A stretch of DNA of 22,196 nucleotides from a virus: the IMG/VR virus record IMGVR_UViG_3300009091_000067, positions 1-22,196 of that record, one strand, 5' to 3'. The notes under the pieces were generated by a model. That model was given only the letters and a program-made list of their open reading frames with translations. It did no database searches and was not told the origin of the DNA. The position numbers and the translations under genes are program-made. The stretch's first letter is position 1, and the number at the start of each line of letters is the position of its first letter. Of this stretch, positions 13,919 through 21,627 are shown one piece after another.

Positions 13919-13945
13919 AATGAAGGGGTTCGACTCCCCTTCATT
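13919..13945 (+). ncRNA. Perfect hairpin with tRNA T-loop sequence
   Basis: AATGAAGGGG pairs over all ten bases with CCCCTTCATT around the loop TTCGACT, which fits the T-loop rule TTCRANY. No T-tract follows, so it is not a typical terminator. It lacks the other tRNA arms. It shares GAAATAAT before, and CATTG.T.CAAAT after, with the second tRNA-like leader at 11256-11300. It may be a processing or stability element between the flanking genes. Confidence -1.
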
Positions 13946-13968
13946 GTTCAAATTAAGAATGGATTATT

Positions 13969-14274
13969 ATGAATTTAAACATCAGAATTATGGACGAACA
14001 ATCTAGAAATGAATTAGCCAAGCTTCCTAAGGAGGCAATTGCTAACTTGAAAGAATTGTACCTTGAAAAAAGGGATCTGAGAGACTCCAGGACCAAAATT
14101 GAAGTTATTCCAGACCCAAAGGTTGAGGGTACTTTTGCTGTACAATTAATAAGATACATTCCAAGATGGAAAAGAACGGAAACCTTCCATTTTTTATGGT
14201 ATGATCACTTCTTTGATGAATGTGAATTCTCAAAATGGCCACCAATGAGTGGTATACCAAGAATCCTAATTTAA
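13969..14274 (+). CDS. Unknown protein, 101 aa
   Basis: The product has a helical N-terminal half (MDEQSRNELAKLPKEAIANLKELYLEKRDLRD) and a second half rich in aromatics (YIPRWKRTETFHFLWYDHFFDECEFSKWPP). No domain is recognised. Two in-frame starts are possible, 13969 and 13990; no Shine-Dalgarno site decides, and the first is given because it follows the A/T-rich leader. The HFLWYDHFFDEC segment has histidine, aspartate and cysteine that could bind a metal, but this is only a visual impression. Confidence -1.
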   Translation: MNLNIRIMDEQSRNELAKLPKEAIANLKELYLEKRDLRDSRTKIEVIPDPKVEGTFAVQLIRYIPRWKRTETFHFLWYDHFFDECEFSKWPPMSGIPRILI

Positions 14275-14296
14275 AAACCATTAAAACTTAGAAATC

Positions 14297-14665
14297 ATGT
14301 GTTTTCAAACAACAAAAGGAACAAGGCTAAGAATAGCCAAGGAAGACATCATTGTCTATAAAAAAGGCAAACGTTTAGGAAAAGGTACCAGATTCGGTGC
14401 CGTATGCAGACATGGATTCTTCTATGAAAAAGGAGTGTTGCAACCCAAGGTTAAACTGGTAAAGAAAAACCCTGGAGCACCTTACGACAGGGATCGTGAT
14501 ATTTTTGAAGGGTATCACTCTTTTATTGAATGTCCAAAGTGGCCTGGTAAAGGAAGAGTCTTAGGAATGTTTATCATTCCTAAAGGAACTGGTTATTATC
14601 AGAATGAAAAGGAAAGAGTTGCTGAAACAACCATTTGGGTAGATTTCTTAAAGGTAATAAGATGA
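14297..14665 (+). CDS. Conserved phage protein of unknown function, 122 aa
   Basis: The start MCFQTTKGTRLRIAKEDIIVYKKGKR, a central HGFFYEKG...PKVKLVKK, then FEGYHSFIECPK and MFIIPKGTGYYQNEKERVAETTIWVDFLKVI match a small protein family I recall from many Firmicutes and Bacteroidota phages, with the order MC...AKEDI..YK, GYHSF and IPKG..YY. No function is known to me. It looks beta-rich and cytosolic. It starts after a TTAAAA-type leader and overlaps the next gene as ATGA. Confidence -1.
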   Translation: MCFQTTKGTRLRIAKEDIIVYKKGKRLGKGTRFGAVCRHGFFYEKGVLQPKVKLVKKNPGAPYDRDRDIFEGYHSFIECPKWPGKGRVLGMFIIPKGTGYYQNEKERVAETTIWVDFLKVIR

Positions 14666-14856
14666 AAATAAAAGAAATTATCAAACAGTTAGCAAATGCT
14701 ACACCAGAGGAGTATCCAAAGGTAAGGAGTACCATGAGTGATGATGTTATTAACTTCATTAAAGAAAATCTGCCAAGTCAATATTTTCTTTTCCAAGAAA
14801 AAGAAGATGTTTATCAAAGTCTATTGAGATTTATAAATGAATTTAAAATAAAATGA
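14662..14856 (+). CDS. Unknown small helical protein, 64 aa
   Basis: The chosen start lies in the ATGA overlap with the previous stop, giving MKIKEIIKQLANATPEEYPKV at the N-terminus; an in-frame ATG 27 bases earlier would lie inside the previous gene. The product is almost wholly helical and amphipathic, ending LLRFINEFKIK. No domain is recognised. Four-base overlaps on both sides show a tightly coupled operon. Confidence -1.
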   Translation: MKIKEIIKQLANATPEEYPKVRSTMSDDVINFIKENLPSQYFLFQEKEDVYQSLLRFINEFKIK

Positions 14857-15113
14857 AAGGATCAAAAGTAGAATTGCTCCAGAGAGCACAAGAATTAATT
14901 CAAGCAGCCATTGTCTTGATTGAGGAAGCTACGGTAGGGGATAGTAATACAAAAGCATACCTTACTGATCACTTGAAAATATTAGCAAGTGAAGATCACG
15001 GATTTTTATCTAATGATATAAATCTGGACAAAGTCATGAGAAAGTATGAAAATGACGATGAAGAAATTGAATTCAATAATGAAATAAATCTAATAATGAA
15101 GGGAGATTTTTAG
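14853..15113 (+). CDS. Unknown acidic helical protein, 86 aa
   Basis: The product starts MKGSKVELLQRAQELIQAAIVLIEEATVGDS, a long helix, and ends with an acidic stretch (KYENDDEEIEFNNEINLIMKGDF). It has no membrane helix or signal. No family is recognised; charge and helicity would fit a small adaptor or DNA-mimic-like protein, but nothing shows that. It overlaps the preceding gene as ATGA and lies one base from the next. Confidence -1.
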   Translation: MKGSKVELLQRAQELIQAAIVLIEEATVGDSNTKAYLTDHLKILASEDHGFLSNDINLDKVMRKYENDDEEIEFNNEINLIMKGDF

Positions 15114-15114
15114 A

Positions 15115-15351
15115 ATGGATGAACTGTATGAACTATCGCAGGCGATGTTTGCACTATCAACGCCTTCAAATCCGATTCCTTTTGCGAACGGACTTGTAAA
15201 AGGATGCAAAGAAAATGGAACTGATTGGATACGAAGCTTCACTTCAAAACGTATCCTATTCACACTGCTACAGCAGGTGTACGGGTCTGCTTTTAGACTC
15301 GATTCATTTGAAGAATTTCAATTTCTATTAAAAAGGAGGGACATGAAATGA
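15115..15351 (+). CDS. Unknown small protein, 78 aa
   Basis: The product reads MDELYELSQAMFALSTPSNPIPFANGLVKGCKE, then SKRILFTLLQQVYGSAFRLDSFEEFQFLLKRRDMK. It is probably helical; no domain is recognised. A GGGAG at 15101-15105 lies ten bases before the start and may be a Shine-Dalgarno site. The stop overlaps the next start as ATGA, and AGGAGG inside its end serves the next gene. Confidence -1.
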   Translation: MDELYELSQAMFALSTPSNPIPFANGLVKGCKENGTDWIRSFTSKRILFTLLQQVYGSAFRLDSFEEFQFLLKRRDMK

Positions 15352-15527
15352 CAATCCAGGTAGGAGACCATGTTTATTGGAAAATAAGAGTAGGTATGTT
15401 TTATCGAACAATTTCTGGTATAGTAGAATCCATCAAAGGCAATACTGCCAATGTCAGAAAAACAACCCAAAAAGATTGGGGATACGTGGAAAAGGATATA
15501 AATGGATTGACCAAATCTAAAAATTAA
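15348..15527 (+). CDS. Small SH3/KOW-like protein, 59 aa
   Basis: The frame starts in the ATGA overlap and has a good Shine-Dalgarno AGGAGG at 15334-15339. The product begins MTIQVGDHVYWKIRVGMFYR and continues TISGIVESIKGNTANVRKTTQ, a pattern of small barrels: VGD.VYW, then GIVESIKGNTANV. Such folds are often nucleic acid or peptide binders, but no function is assigned. It is the last gene before the promoter region at 15555, and no terminator is evident after it. Confidence -1.
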   Translation: MTIQVGDHVYWKIRVGMFYRTISGIVESIKGNTANVRKTTQKDWGYVEKDINGLTKSKN

Positions 15528-15554
15528 AAAGAAGAGAAATAACTGCCTATCACA

Positions 15555-15616
15555 TTGATGTACAATATATTAAAAATAAATTTGTATATCACAAAAATAG
15601 TTTATATATTGTACAC
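15555..15616 (+). promoter_or_regulatory. Bacteroidota-type promoter framed by a perfect inverted repeat
   Basis: TTG at 15555-15557, 19 bases, then TAAATTTG at 15577-15584 match the -33/-7 consensus; the start should be near 15591. GTACAATATAT (15560-15570) and ATATATTGTAC (15604-15614) are perfect inverted copies. One lies between the promoter boxes, the other just after the start, the layout of a repressor that binds two sites. The right copy extends to TATATTGTACAC, like the TATAATGTACAC elements upstream of early genes. It drives the replication operon. Confidence -1.
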
Positions 15617-15635
15617 AATTTAATTTAATTGATCA

Positions 15636-16094
15636 ATGATTAAAATCTACGACCTTTGCTTCGTTGGAAATATTTCTGCTAATATTGGCAGAGTATTCAA
15701 ATTTAAGGTAACTCAGATTACTGAAATTACCGATCCGAGTCTTCCAGGCCTAATCTTGGACTCTATTCCCAGGCCATATTTGGTATTCCAGAAATGTAAT
15801 ATCAAAGATCTTCAGATTGGGGATTATTTAACAGTAGAAACAGAAGACGACAATTCATTTAAAAATTGGAAGAGAACCTTGCATCCTCCAAAAAGATTAG
15901 AGGACGATGAAATCTTTCAATATGTTGTAGAAGATAAGGCTAAAAAGATGGAACGAAAGGCCTTAACGGAATTCCGTCAAGGTCAAATACGTTTAGACAG
16001 GATTCTAAAAAGAGTGAAGGAAGCAATGATTGAATTGACTCCTTCACAAAGAAGTGCTTTTGCTCTTCATGTCTATCAATACCTACTCAAATGA
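15636..16094 (+). CDS. Unknown protein, 152 aa
   Basis: The N-terminal half is beta-rich (MIKIYDLCFVGNISANIGRVFKFKV, IPRPYLVFQKCNIKDLQIGDYLTVETED), an OB- or barrel-like pattern. The C-terminal half is helical and charged (KAKKMERKALTEFRQGQIRLDRILKRVKEAMIELTPSQRSAFALHVYQYLLK, about residues 100-152). As first gene of the replication operon it may bind DNA or help replication, but no family is recognised. It overlaps the next gene as ATGA. Confidence -1.
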   Translation: MIKIYDLCFVGNISANIGRVFKFKVTQITEITDPSLPGLILDSIPRPYLVFQKCNIKDLQIGDYLTVETEDDNSFKNWKRTLHPPKRLEDDEIFQYVVEDKAKKMERKALTEFRQGQIRLDRILKRVKEAMIELTPSQRSAFALHVYQYLLK

Positions 16095-16306
16095 CGGAAA
16101 AACTAAAGGCTGAATCAAAGCCTGTCACACTGGCGGAATTAAAGGAATACTTCTTTACACACTATTCCTGTATCGAAATGAATCTAACAGACATCGAGCT
16201 TACAAAATGGATGTCACAAGGCTATGTAAAAGACTTACCTGTTCATACGATGGCAGATAGTCTTTCAGATTATTTACTTGCAAATGGTGCTTTTGCACAA
16301 GAATAA
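16091..16306 (+). CDS. Unknown small protein, 71 aa
   Basis: The product starts MTEKLKAESKPVTLAELKEYFFTHYSC and continues IELTKWMSQGYVKDLPVHTMADSLSDYLLANGAFAQE. It is helical and slightly acidic, with no recognised domain. The four-base overlap with the previous gene implies coupled translation, so the two may act together. A 30-base A-rich gap separates it from the DUF932-like gene. Confidence -1.
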   Translation: MTEKLKAESKPVTLAELKEYFFTHYSCIEMNLTDIELTKWMSQGYVKDLPVHTMADSLSDYLLANGAFAQE

Positions 16307-16336
16307 AAATGATGTTTAACCAAAACAAATTAAAAA

Positions 16337-17518
16337 ATGGAAAGGACAAAACAACAAGGACTCAACGCATTAGTTGAGAAAAGAATCCAAGCCAGGTTGG
16401 CTTCGGGTTTAACGAATGCTAAAACAGCAGTCAGTAGACTGATGGAAGAGGGCAAGATCGCCCGTGACTTTATCTTTGAGGTAGGAACTGAAAAGAAAGG
16501 CATAAAGACAAATATTATCTTCAAACCAGATCCAGGTTATGGTGTAGGCTCCACCTTTATGTTACCTGAAAAGGAAGCCAAAACAGGAAAAAAGATAATT
16601 GTTCCACGCGATTATCAAATTAACATGCATGCTGTACGTCAGGTAGCAGCAAAACTGAACATTCCTTCCACCTACATTACCTCATTATTAATGGGGGAAG
16701 AATGGCAACAGACACTTGCTTATAAAATTCTCAACACCCACAATGGCTGGACTGACAGGAATAATGTTCTTGTTCGTGCAGTAGGAAAAGAAGTGAGAGG
16801 ATTTTTATCAGATCAGTACCGAAGATTGGATTCAGAGTTGATCTTCAATGCTCACGTTGAAGCATTGATAGAGTGTGGTGGACAATTATCCGACGGATAT
16901 ATGGATGACACACGGGTAATGCTGGAAAGTTTCCATCCAAAACCTATTGAGGTTGTAACGGAATTAAATGGTATTATATTACTTGCATTTGGTACCAGGA
17001 TTGCTACTTCTGATTATGGAGATGGTGCTTTGGAACTTCGCAGTTTTATATTGCAAGGAGTTTGTTTAAATGGAATGGTAAGGGAATCCGTTCTACGTGC
17101 CGTACATTTAGGAGCAAAACTGTCAAACATTCAAGGATTGTCTGATGAAACTTATTTATCAGACAGCAAGACAACTGCTCTGGCAATTCGTGATTTAACA
17201 AAGAACCTGTACAGCTCTGATGCTATAAAGGAACATAAATTGGAAATAAAAGCTGCTGCTGGTGTGCCTGTAGGTGATCCCGTCATGTTCCTAAGAAATC
17301 TTCATTATACAGGTAAACTGTTAATTGGAGAGAGCAACAAGATTGGCGAGATGATGATGAGAAATGATCCAAAGATGGGACTTCAGGGTGAGTCTACCTT
17401 ATGGAAGCTCAGCCAAGGGATCACTGCATACGCTAATGAAGAAGATGTTACACCACGTAGGAGAATGGAACTTGCAGAGGTTGCCGGAGACCTTCTGAAT
17501 AAAATCAAAAGTAATTAA
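16337..17518 (+). CDS. DUF932-like phage/plasmid protein, 393 aa
   Basis: The core resembles DUF932 (phage/plasmid-like protein): NMHAVRQVAAKLNIPSTYITSLL, ILNTHNGWTDRNNVLVRAVG, VRGFLSDQYRRLDSELIF, then LAFGTRIATSDYGDGALELRSFILQGVCLNGMV. The RAVG...RGFLSDQYRRLD segment is the family's most telling part. Residues 1-75 are a basic helical extension. The biochemical role of DUF932 is not established; it is frequent in phages and plasmids beside replication and recombination genes. Here it sits directly before the SNF2 helicase, two bases apart, supporting a role in DNA metabolism. Confidence -1.
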   Translation: MERTKQQGLNALVEKRIQARLASGLTNAKTAVSRLMEEGKIARDFIFEVGTEKKGIKTNIIFKPDPGYGVGSTFMLPEKEAKTGKKIIVPRDYQINMHAVRQVAAKLNIPSTYITSLLMGEEWQQTLAYKILNTHNGWTDRNNVLVRAVGKEVRGFLSDQYRRLDSELIFNAHVEALIECGGQLSDGYMDDTRVMLESFHPKPIEVVTELNGIILLAFGTRIATSDYGDGALELRSFILQGVCLNGMVRESVLRAVHLGAKLSNIQGLSDETYLSDSKTTALAIRDLTKNLYSSDAIKEHKLEIKAAAGVPVGDPVMFLRNLHYTGKLLIGESNKIGEMMMRNDPKMGLQGESTLWKLSQGITAYANEEDVTPRRRMELAEVAGDLLNKIKSN

Positions 17519-17520
17519 AT

Positions 17521-19161
17521 ATGTATCCAGTACCAAGAATTGGTTCTAAGCCAGGGAGAATACTCTCCTTGGCTTCCAATGAGGATGGAGAGAAGGTTAT
17601 GATGATTAACTTCAGGTATGACCTTGATTTGATATTTGCCGTCCGCAAATTACCTGGAAGGCTGTATCATCCTAAATTATCCTGTTGGAGTGCACCTATC
17701 TATAAAGATACGGTAGAAATTCTCACCAGATTGGGATTTACTATGGATGAGAAATTAGAACGATTCGTCCATAAATTAGAAGAGCAGGAAAAAGAAGTAG
17801 CACCAGATCTTGAGATTAAAGGATTGAAAGGAACATTATATCCTTTTCAAAAGAAAGGAGTTGCTTTTATAGAATCCAGACATGGCAGAGCCTTGATTGC
17901 AGATGAGATGGGTTTAGGCAAAACTATTCAAGCACTGGCTTGGCTTCAGTTGCATCCAAAATATAGACCTGCTGTTGTAATCGCTCCTTCCATAGCTAAA
18001 TTACATTGGGCAAGGAAAGCAGAGGAGTGGATGACAAATCCTAATACAGAAGTTTTATCAGGTGAAAGACCTTGGATCCCTTCAGGAGACATTATAATTA
18101 TTAATTATGATGTTTTACCAAAATGGATACCTGTTTTATTAGGAATAGGTATGAAGGTTATTATCACAGATGAATGTCATTATTATAAAAACAACAAGGC
18201 CTTAAGGACAAAGGCTGTTAAGACATTAAATAAGTATTCAAAATATTTTATTGCGATAAGTGGCACCCCGATAAAGAATCGTCCAGTAGAAATATTCAAT
18301 GCCGTTAATGCAATCTCTCCAGGATTGCTTGGACCTTTCTGGGATTTTACCAAAAGATATTGTGATAGGAAACATACCAGGTTTGGATGGGATTATTCTG
18401 GTGCATCTAATCTGCATGAGCTATTTAAGATTTTGACAGACACTATTATGATACGTAGGTTAAAGAAGGACGTATTAAAAGATCTTCCACCCAAGACATT
18501 TTCCTTTGTTCCAATTGAAATGGATAATGAGGATGAGTACAGGGTAGCGGAGGCGGATTTTATAGCCTATATAAAACGATTCAAAGGCGATGCAGCCGCA
18601 ATAAAAGCCGCACGGGCTAAGGCATTTGTTAGGACGGAAGGCTTGAAGCAGTTAGCTGTCAAAGGCAAATTAAATAGTATTGTTCAATGGATAACAGAGT
18701 TCCTGGAATCAGATCAAAAGCTGGTTGTATTTGCTCATCATGTATTTGTTATTAAGTTACTGATGGAATCTTTTCCAGGTATCTCTGTAAAGATAGACGG
18801 CTCTACAACAGATAAGCAGAAACAACAGGCGGAAGATTTGTTTCAGCATGACAAAAGAATACGTCTTCTCTTTGGCAACCTACAGGCTGCTGGACAGGTC
18901 ATTACCTTAACTGCTGCCTCAAATGTAGCAATAATAGAGTTACCTTGGACTCCAGGAGATATATCTCAAGCAGTAGACCGTTGCCATAGAATAAGTCAAA
19001 AATACAGAGTAATGGTTTATTACCTACTTGCGGTTGATACAATAGAAGAGAAGATTGCCAAACTGCTTGATAGGAAACGTATGGTATTAGATGCTGTCTT
19101 AGATGGACAGGATACAAAAGAAGAAGATTTATTAATGGATTTGATTAAAGAATATACCTAA
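17521..19161 (+). CDS. SNF2-family DNA helicase/translocase with HARP-like N-terminus
   Basis: All main superfamily 2 motifs are visible in 546 residues: motif I ADEMGLGKT (127-135), motif II DECH (217-220), motif III SGTP (247-250), and motif VI QAVDRCHRISQK (483-494). Residues 27-75 (MMINFRYDLDLIFAVRKLPGRLYHPKLSCW) resemble a HARP domain as in SMARCAL1-type annealing helicases, which rewind DNA at stalled forks. It probably remodels replication or recombination intermediates and is not expected to be the main unwinding helicase. It lies between DUF932 and the sigma factor, two and ten bases away. SNF2 genes of this kind are common in phages; a replicative DnaB-type helicase is not in the window. 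Confidence -1.
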   Translation: MYPVPRIGSKPGRILSLASNEDGEKVMMINFRYDLDLIFAVRKLPGRLYHPKLSCWSAPIYKDTVEILTRLGFTMDEKLERFVHKLEEQEKEVAPDLEIKGLKGTLYPFQKKGVAFIESRHGRALIADEMGLGKTIQALAWLQLHPKYRPAVVIAPSIAKLHWARKAEEWMTNPNTEVLSGERPWIPSGDIIIINYDVLPKWIPVLLGIGMKVIITDECHYYKNNKALRTKAVKTLNKYSKYFIAISGTPIKNRPVEIFNAVNAISPGLLGPFWDFTKRYCDRKHTRFGWDYSGASNLHELFKILTDTIMIRRLKKDVLKDLPPKTFSFVPIEMDNEDEYRVAEADFIAYIKRFKGDAAAIKAARAKAFVRTEGLKQLAVKGKLNSIVQWITEFLESDQKLVVFAHHVFVIKLLMESFPGISVKIDGSTTDKQKQQAEDLFQHDKRIRLLFGNLQAAGQVITLTAASNVAIIELPWTPGDISQAVDRCHRISQKYRVMVYYLLAVDTIEEKIAKLLDRKRMVLDAVLDGQDTKEEDLLMDLIKEYT

Positions 19162-19171
19162 CCAAAAATTT

Positions 19172-19669
19172 ATGGACAACATCGATTTAATCAGAAAGAT
19201 AGCATGGTCTTTCCATTATACAACAGGGATGGAGTGGGAGGATCTCTTTCAAGAAGCAGCCTTAGCCTGTTGTGAAGCAATGAAAAAGTATTCTCCAGAT
19301 AAAGGTAAACTATCTACCTATCTATGGCGATGTATGACTAAGCGTCTACAAACCTATCTACAAGAGCAAGACCACTACAAGATACACAAGGACTGGAGAA
19401 GTAATACCACAGGCATTTGTTCTATTGAAGATGTCAAAGTAAGTACGACAGTAGAAATGGAATTCTGGTGGGAGTCTTTATCAGATGAAGCATATGAGAT
19501 TGCTAAGGTAGTGATAGCTTCTCCAAAACCTTATTTAGAATTAAGAAACCTCAACAAATCTATCAGTAGAATCAAACACGTTATGAAAAATAATGGATGG
19601 GACTGGAGAAAGATACGCAGAGGTATTACGGATTTAAGAATGGCTTATTCAAAAGAATTTCTTGTATAA
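19172..19669 (+). CDS. Small phage RNA polymerase sigma factor
   Basis: Residues 12-66 match sigma-70 region 2: FHYTTGMEWEDLFQEAALACCEAMKKY, then SPDKGKLSTYLWRCMTKRLQTYLQEQ; DLFQEA and the KG.LSTYL stretch are the best-kept parts. The C-terminal part (ISRIKHVMKNNGWDWRKIRRGITDLRMAY) looks like a helix-turn-helix, related to the ends of other phage sigma-like proteins (GW.W.RI...F.EIR). At 165 residues it lacks region 1.1 and a full region 3. It probably redirects host RNA polymerase to phage promoters. Whether it activates late or middle genes cannot be told; the TATAAT elements upstream are candidates. Confidence -1.
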   Translation: MDNIDLIRKIAWSFHYTTGMEWEDLFQEAALACCEAMKKYSPDKGKLSTYLWRCMTKRLQTYLQEQDHYKIHKDWRSNTTGICSIEDVKVSTTVEMEFWWESLSDEAYEIAKVVIASPKPYLELRNLNKSISRIKHVMKNNGWDWRKIRRGITDLRMAYSKEFLV

Positions 19670-19687
19670 TAATTAAAAACTACTCAA

Positions 19688-19933
19688 ATGAAAAATTTAT
19701 TTAGATTGATTTTTGATTGGTTCCTTTCTTTATTTAAAAAGAAGGTAAAAGTAGAACCTGTAAAGAAACCTATTCTGAAGGAAACAGAGCCTAAAAAGAA
19801 GAAGGAAAAAAGCTTCTCTATTGGTTTTAGAGCTCGTGTTCAACATAATAATCGAAGAACTACAGATGGCAGGAAACGACAGATAATAAAGGTTGGTAAC
19901 ACAACCAAAACAATTTATCATGATCCAAAATAA
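19688..19933 (+). CDS. Small basic protein with amphipathic N-terminus, 81 aa
   Basis: The N-terminus (MKNLFRLIFDWFLSLFKKK) is an amphipathic hydrophobic helix that could lie on a membrane. The rest is very basic (EPKKKKEKSF, NNRRTTDGRKRQIIKVGNTTKTIYHDPK). The combination suggests a membrane-associated, nucleic-acid-binding protein, but no family is recognised. It lies between the sigma factor and the primase, and its stop overlaps the primase start by one base (TAATG), so it is co-translated with it. Confidence -1.
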   Translation: MKNLFRLIFDWFLSLFKKKVKVEPVKKPILKETEPKKKKEKSFSIGFRARVQHNNRRTTDGRKRQIIKVGNTTKTIYHDPK

Positions 19934-20835
19934 TGGATATAATTCAACTGTATCAAGATTATAGTGTAGACCATAAAACAGAAGGTCACAAGCACTGTCG
20001 TCCAGGATGGGTAAACACACCTTGTCCATATTGTACAGGTAATCCAGGATACCATTTAAGTTACAATTTACAGAATGATTTCTATCTGTGTTGGCGGTGC
20101 GGATGGCATCCTATTGTACCTACAGTAGCTTTGCTTATTCATCTTCCCAGGAAGGAGACAGAAATTCTCGTCAAGAGATATGGATTACTTCTTGCCAAGA
20201 GTCGAGAGATTGTAGAGGCAAAGAACGGCACAAAAGAATATCGTCTTCCAAGTAGGGTTTTTCCTTTAGAGAAGAATCATATGAAATACCTGGAAGGAAG
20301 AGGCTTTGATCCTGTGTATTTACAAAGGGAATATTACCTTGTTGGCACAGGTCCTGTCAGCCTGTTAGACGGCTTAAATTACAAACACCGTATAGTTATA
20401 CCTTTTATATGGGACGGGCAAGAAGTCTCATTTGATTCACGTGATATCACAGGCAAACATTTATACAAGTACCTTGCCTGTCCTTTGGAACGTGAGAAGA
20501 TACCTCATAAATCAATTTTATATGGAAAACAAGAACATTGGAGAGATGCAGGAATCTGTGTTGAAGGACCAACCGACGTATGGAGATTGGGCTTCTCAGC
20601 TTTTGCAACATCAGGAATTAAATACACCCCAAAACAAGTCAGAGAAATCGCTAAGGCGTTTAGAAGAGTGGCGGTTATGTTTGACAACGATCCTCAAGCT
20701 ATTGTTCAGGCGAACAAATTAGTAGCAGAACTAAAATTCCGGGGAGTTGACTCATTTACAGTAGATGTAAAAGACGACCCAGGAAGTATGAAACAAGAAG
20801 ATGCAAATTATTTAGTCAAACAATTAATCAAATGA
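19933..20835 (+). CDS. DNA primase with zinc finger and TOPRIM domain
   Basis: A CHC2-like zinc finger occupies residues 20-58, with CPYC at 31-34 and CWRC at 53-56 as the clear ligand pairs. Residues 153-180 hold a DnaG-type core (RIVIPFIWDGQEVSFDSRDITG..LYKYL). The TOPRIM domain shows EGPTDVWRLG (211-220, catalytic-type glutamate E211) and VMFDNDPQA (248-256, DxD pair D251/D253). At 300 residues it is shorter than DnaG and lacks a helicase-binding tail or fused helicase, so it is a stand-alone phage primase that makes RNA primers. The end overlaps the next ATG by four bases. Confidence -1.
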   Translation: MDIIQLYQDYSVDHKTEGHKHCRPGWVNTPCPYCTGNPGYHLSYNLQNDFYLCWRCGWHPIVPTVALLIHLPRKETEILVKRYGLLLAKSREIVEAKNGTKEYRLPSRVFPLEKNHMKYLEGRGFDPVYLQREYYLVGTGPVSLLDGLNYKHRIVIPFIWDGQEVSFDSRDITGKHLYKYLACPLEREKIPHKSILYGKQEHWRDAGICVEGPTDVWRLGFSAFATSGIKYTPKQVREIAKAFRRVAVMFDNDPQAIVQANKLVAELKFRGVDSFTVDVKDDPGSMKQEDANYLVKQLIK

Positions 20836-21452
20836 AAAAAATATGTACTAAATGTAGGGAAGAAAAAGGAATATCTCAATTTTCTAAGTCACATCCTACT
20901 CGTTGTAAATGTTGTTTGACTCTTATGCATAAAGAATATTTGAAAAAACATCCTGAAAAAGGAAAACAATATGACAAAAGATATTATGAAAGGAATAAAC
21001 AAAAAATCTTAGAAAGGGATCACATATATCAAATGAGACCAGATGTTAGAGAACGCAAGAAGGAATATAACACTCAATATGCAATAACACATTCAGAAGA
21101 AATAAAAGAGCAAAGGAAGGAAGCTTATAAACAAAATAAAGAAAAATTTAAAGCCCAAAGTATTGCCTATCATAATAAAATGAGGATTGAACACCCAGAA
21201 AAAGTAAAAGAGTGGCAAAGAAAAGCAAATCATAATAGTCTGGAAAAGATGAGAAAAACCTTACCTGACTATTACGTTGCACATACATTCAACCTACCTA
21301 TACAAGAAGTAAGAAAATATTCCCCATTACTTCTCGAAGTTCATAGACAACATATTCGTTTACATAGAGAAATAAAAAAGAAGTTTAACCAATTAAAAAC
21401 CAAAGAAAATGAAAAAAGTAAAGAAAGTCAAAGATCTAAAAGAGTTGCTTGA
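20832..21452 (+). CDS. Zinc-ribbon, arginine/lysine-rich helical phage protein, 206 aa
   Basis: The N-terminus has C5-x2-C8 and C25-x2-C28 (MKKICTKCREEKGISQFSK, RCKCCL), a zinc ribbon like those in HNH-type or related phage proteins. Residues 35-135 are helical repeats of the YYERNKQKIL kind. Near the end comes LPDYYVAHTF, then PLLLEVHRQHIRLHREIKK, an ending I recall from a common phage zinc-ribbon family of unknown role. No HNH catalytic histidine motif is visible, so nuclease activity is not supported. Nucleic acid binding is likely. It is coupled to the primase by an ATGA overlap. Confidence -1.
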   Translation: MKKICTKCREEKGISQFSKSHPTRCKCCLTLMHKEYLKKHPEKGKQYDKRYYERNKQKILERDHIYQMRPDVRERKKEYNTQYAITHSEEIKEQRKEAYKQNKEKFKAQSIAYHNKMRIEHPEKVKEWQRKANHNSLEKMRKTLPDYYVAHTFNLPIQEVRKYSPLLLEVHRQHIRLHREIKKKFNQLKTKENEKSKESQRSKRVA

Positions 21453-21627
21453 TGCCCAATTAGAAATGGCAGCAGCAGTAGCAAATGGAGAAATTGATCC
21501 CAAAAGAGCCAATTCCACAAAAAACCTTTGGGGTGGAGCATTAGCCTCAATAAGAGAGAAACGCAGAAGGATTACTGAAACTAAATCTACGGAAACAATT
21601 CACTTTGTTGATGATGTTCAACTATGA
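21409..21627 (+). CDS. Small phage protein, 72 aa
   Basis: The product starts MKKVKKVKDLKELLDAQLEMAAAVANGEIDPKRANSTKNL and ends ASIREKRRRITETKSTETIHFVDDVQL. The layout, a helix, then NGEIDPKRAN, then a second helix, resembles small two-helix phage proteins frequent beside zinc-ribbon genes; function unknown to me. It begins inside the end of the previous gene (44-base overlap) in another frame, after an AACCAAAG leader, and it overlaps the next gene as ATGA. Confidence -1.
   Translation: MKKVKKVKDLKELLDAQLEMAAAVANGEIDPKRANSTKNLWGGALASIREKRRRITETKSTETIHFVDDVQL

Noticed and set aside
13919-13945. Intrinsic terminator
   Set aside because: The hairpin is strong, but the bases after it are GTTCAAATTAAG, without a T-tract, unlike the five clear terminators here.
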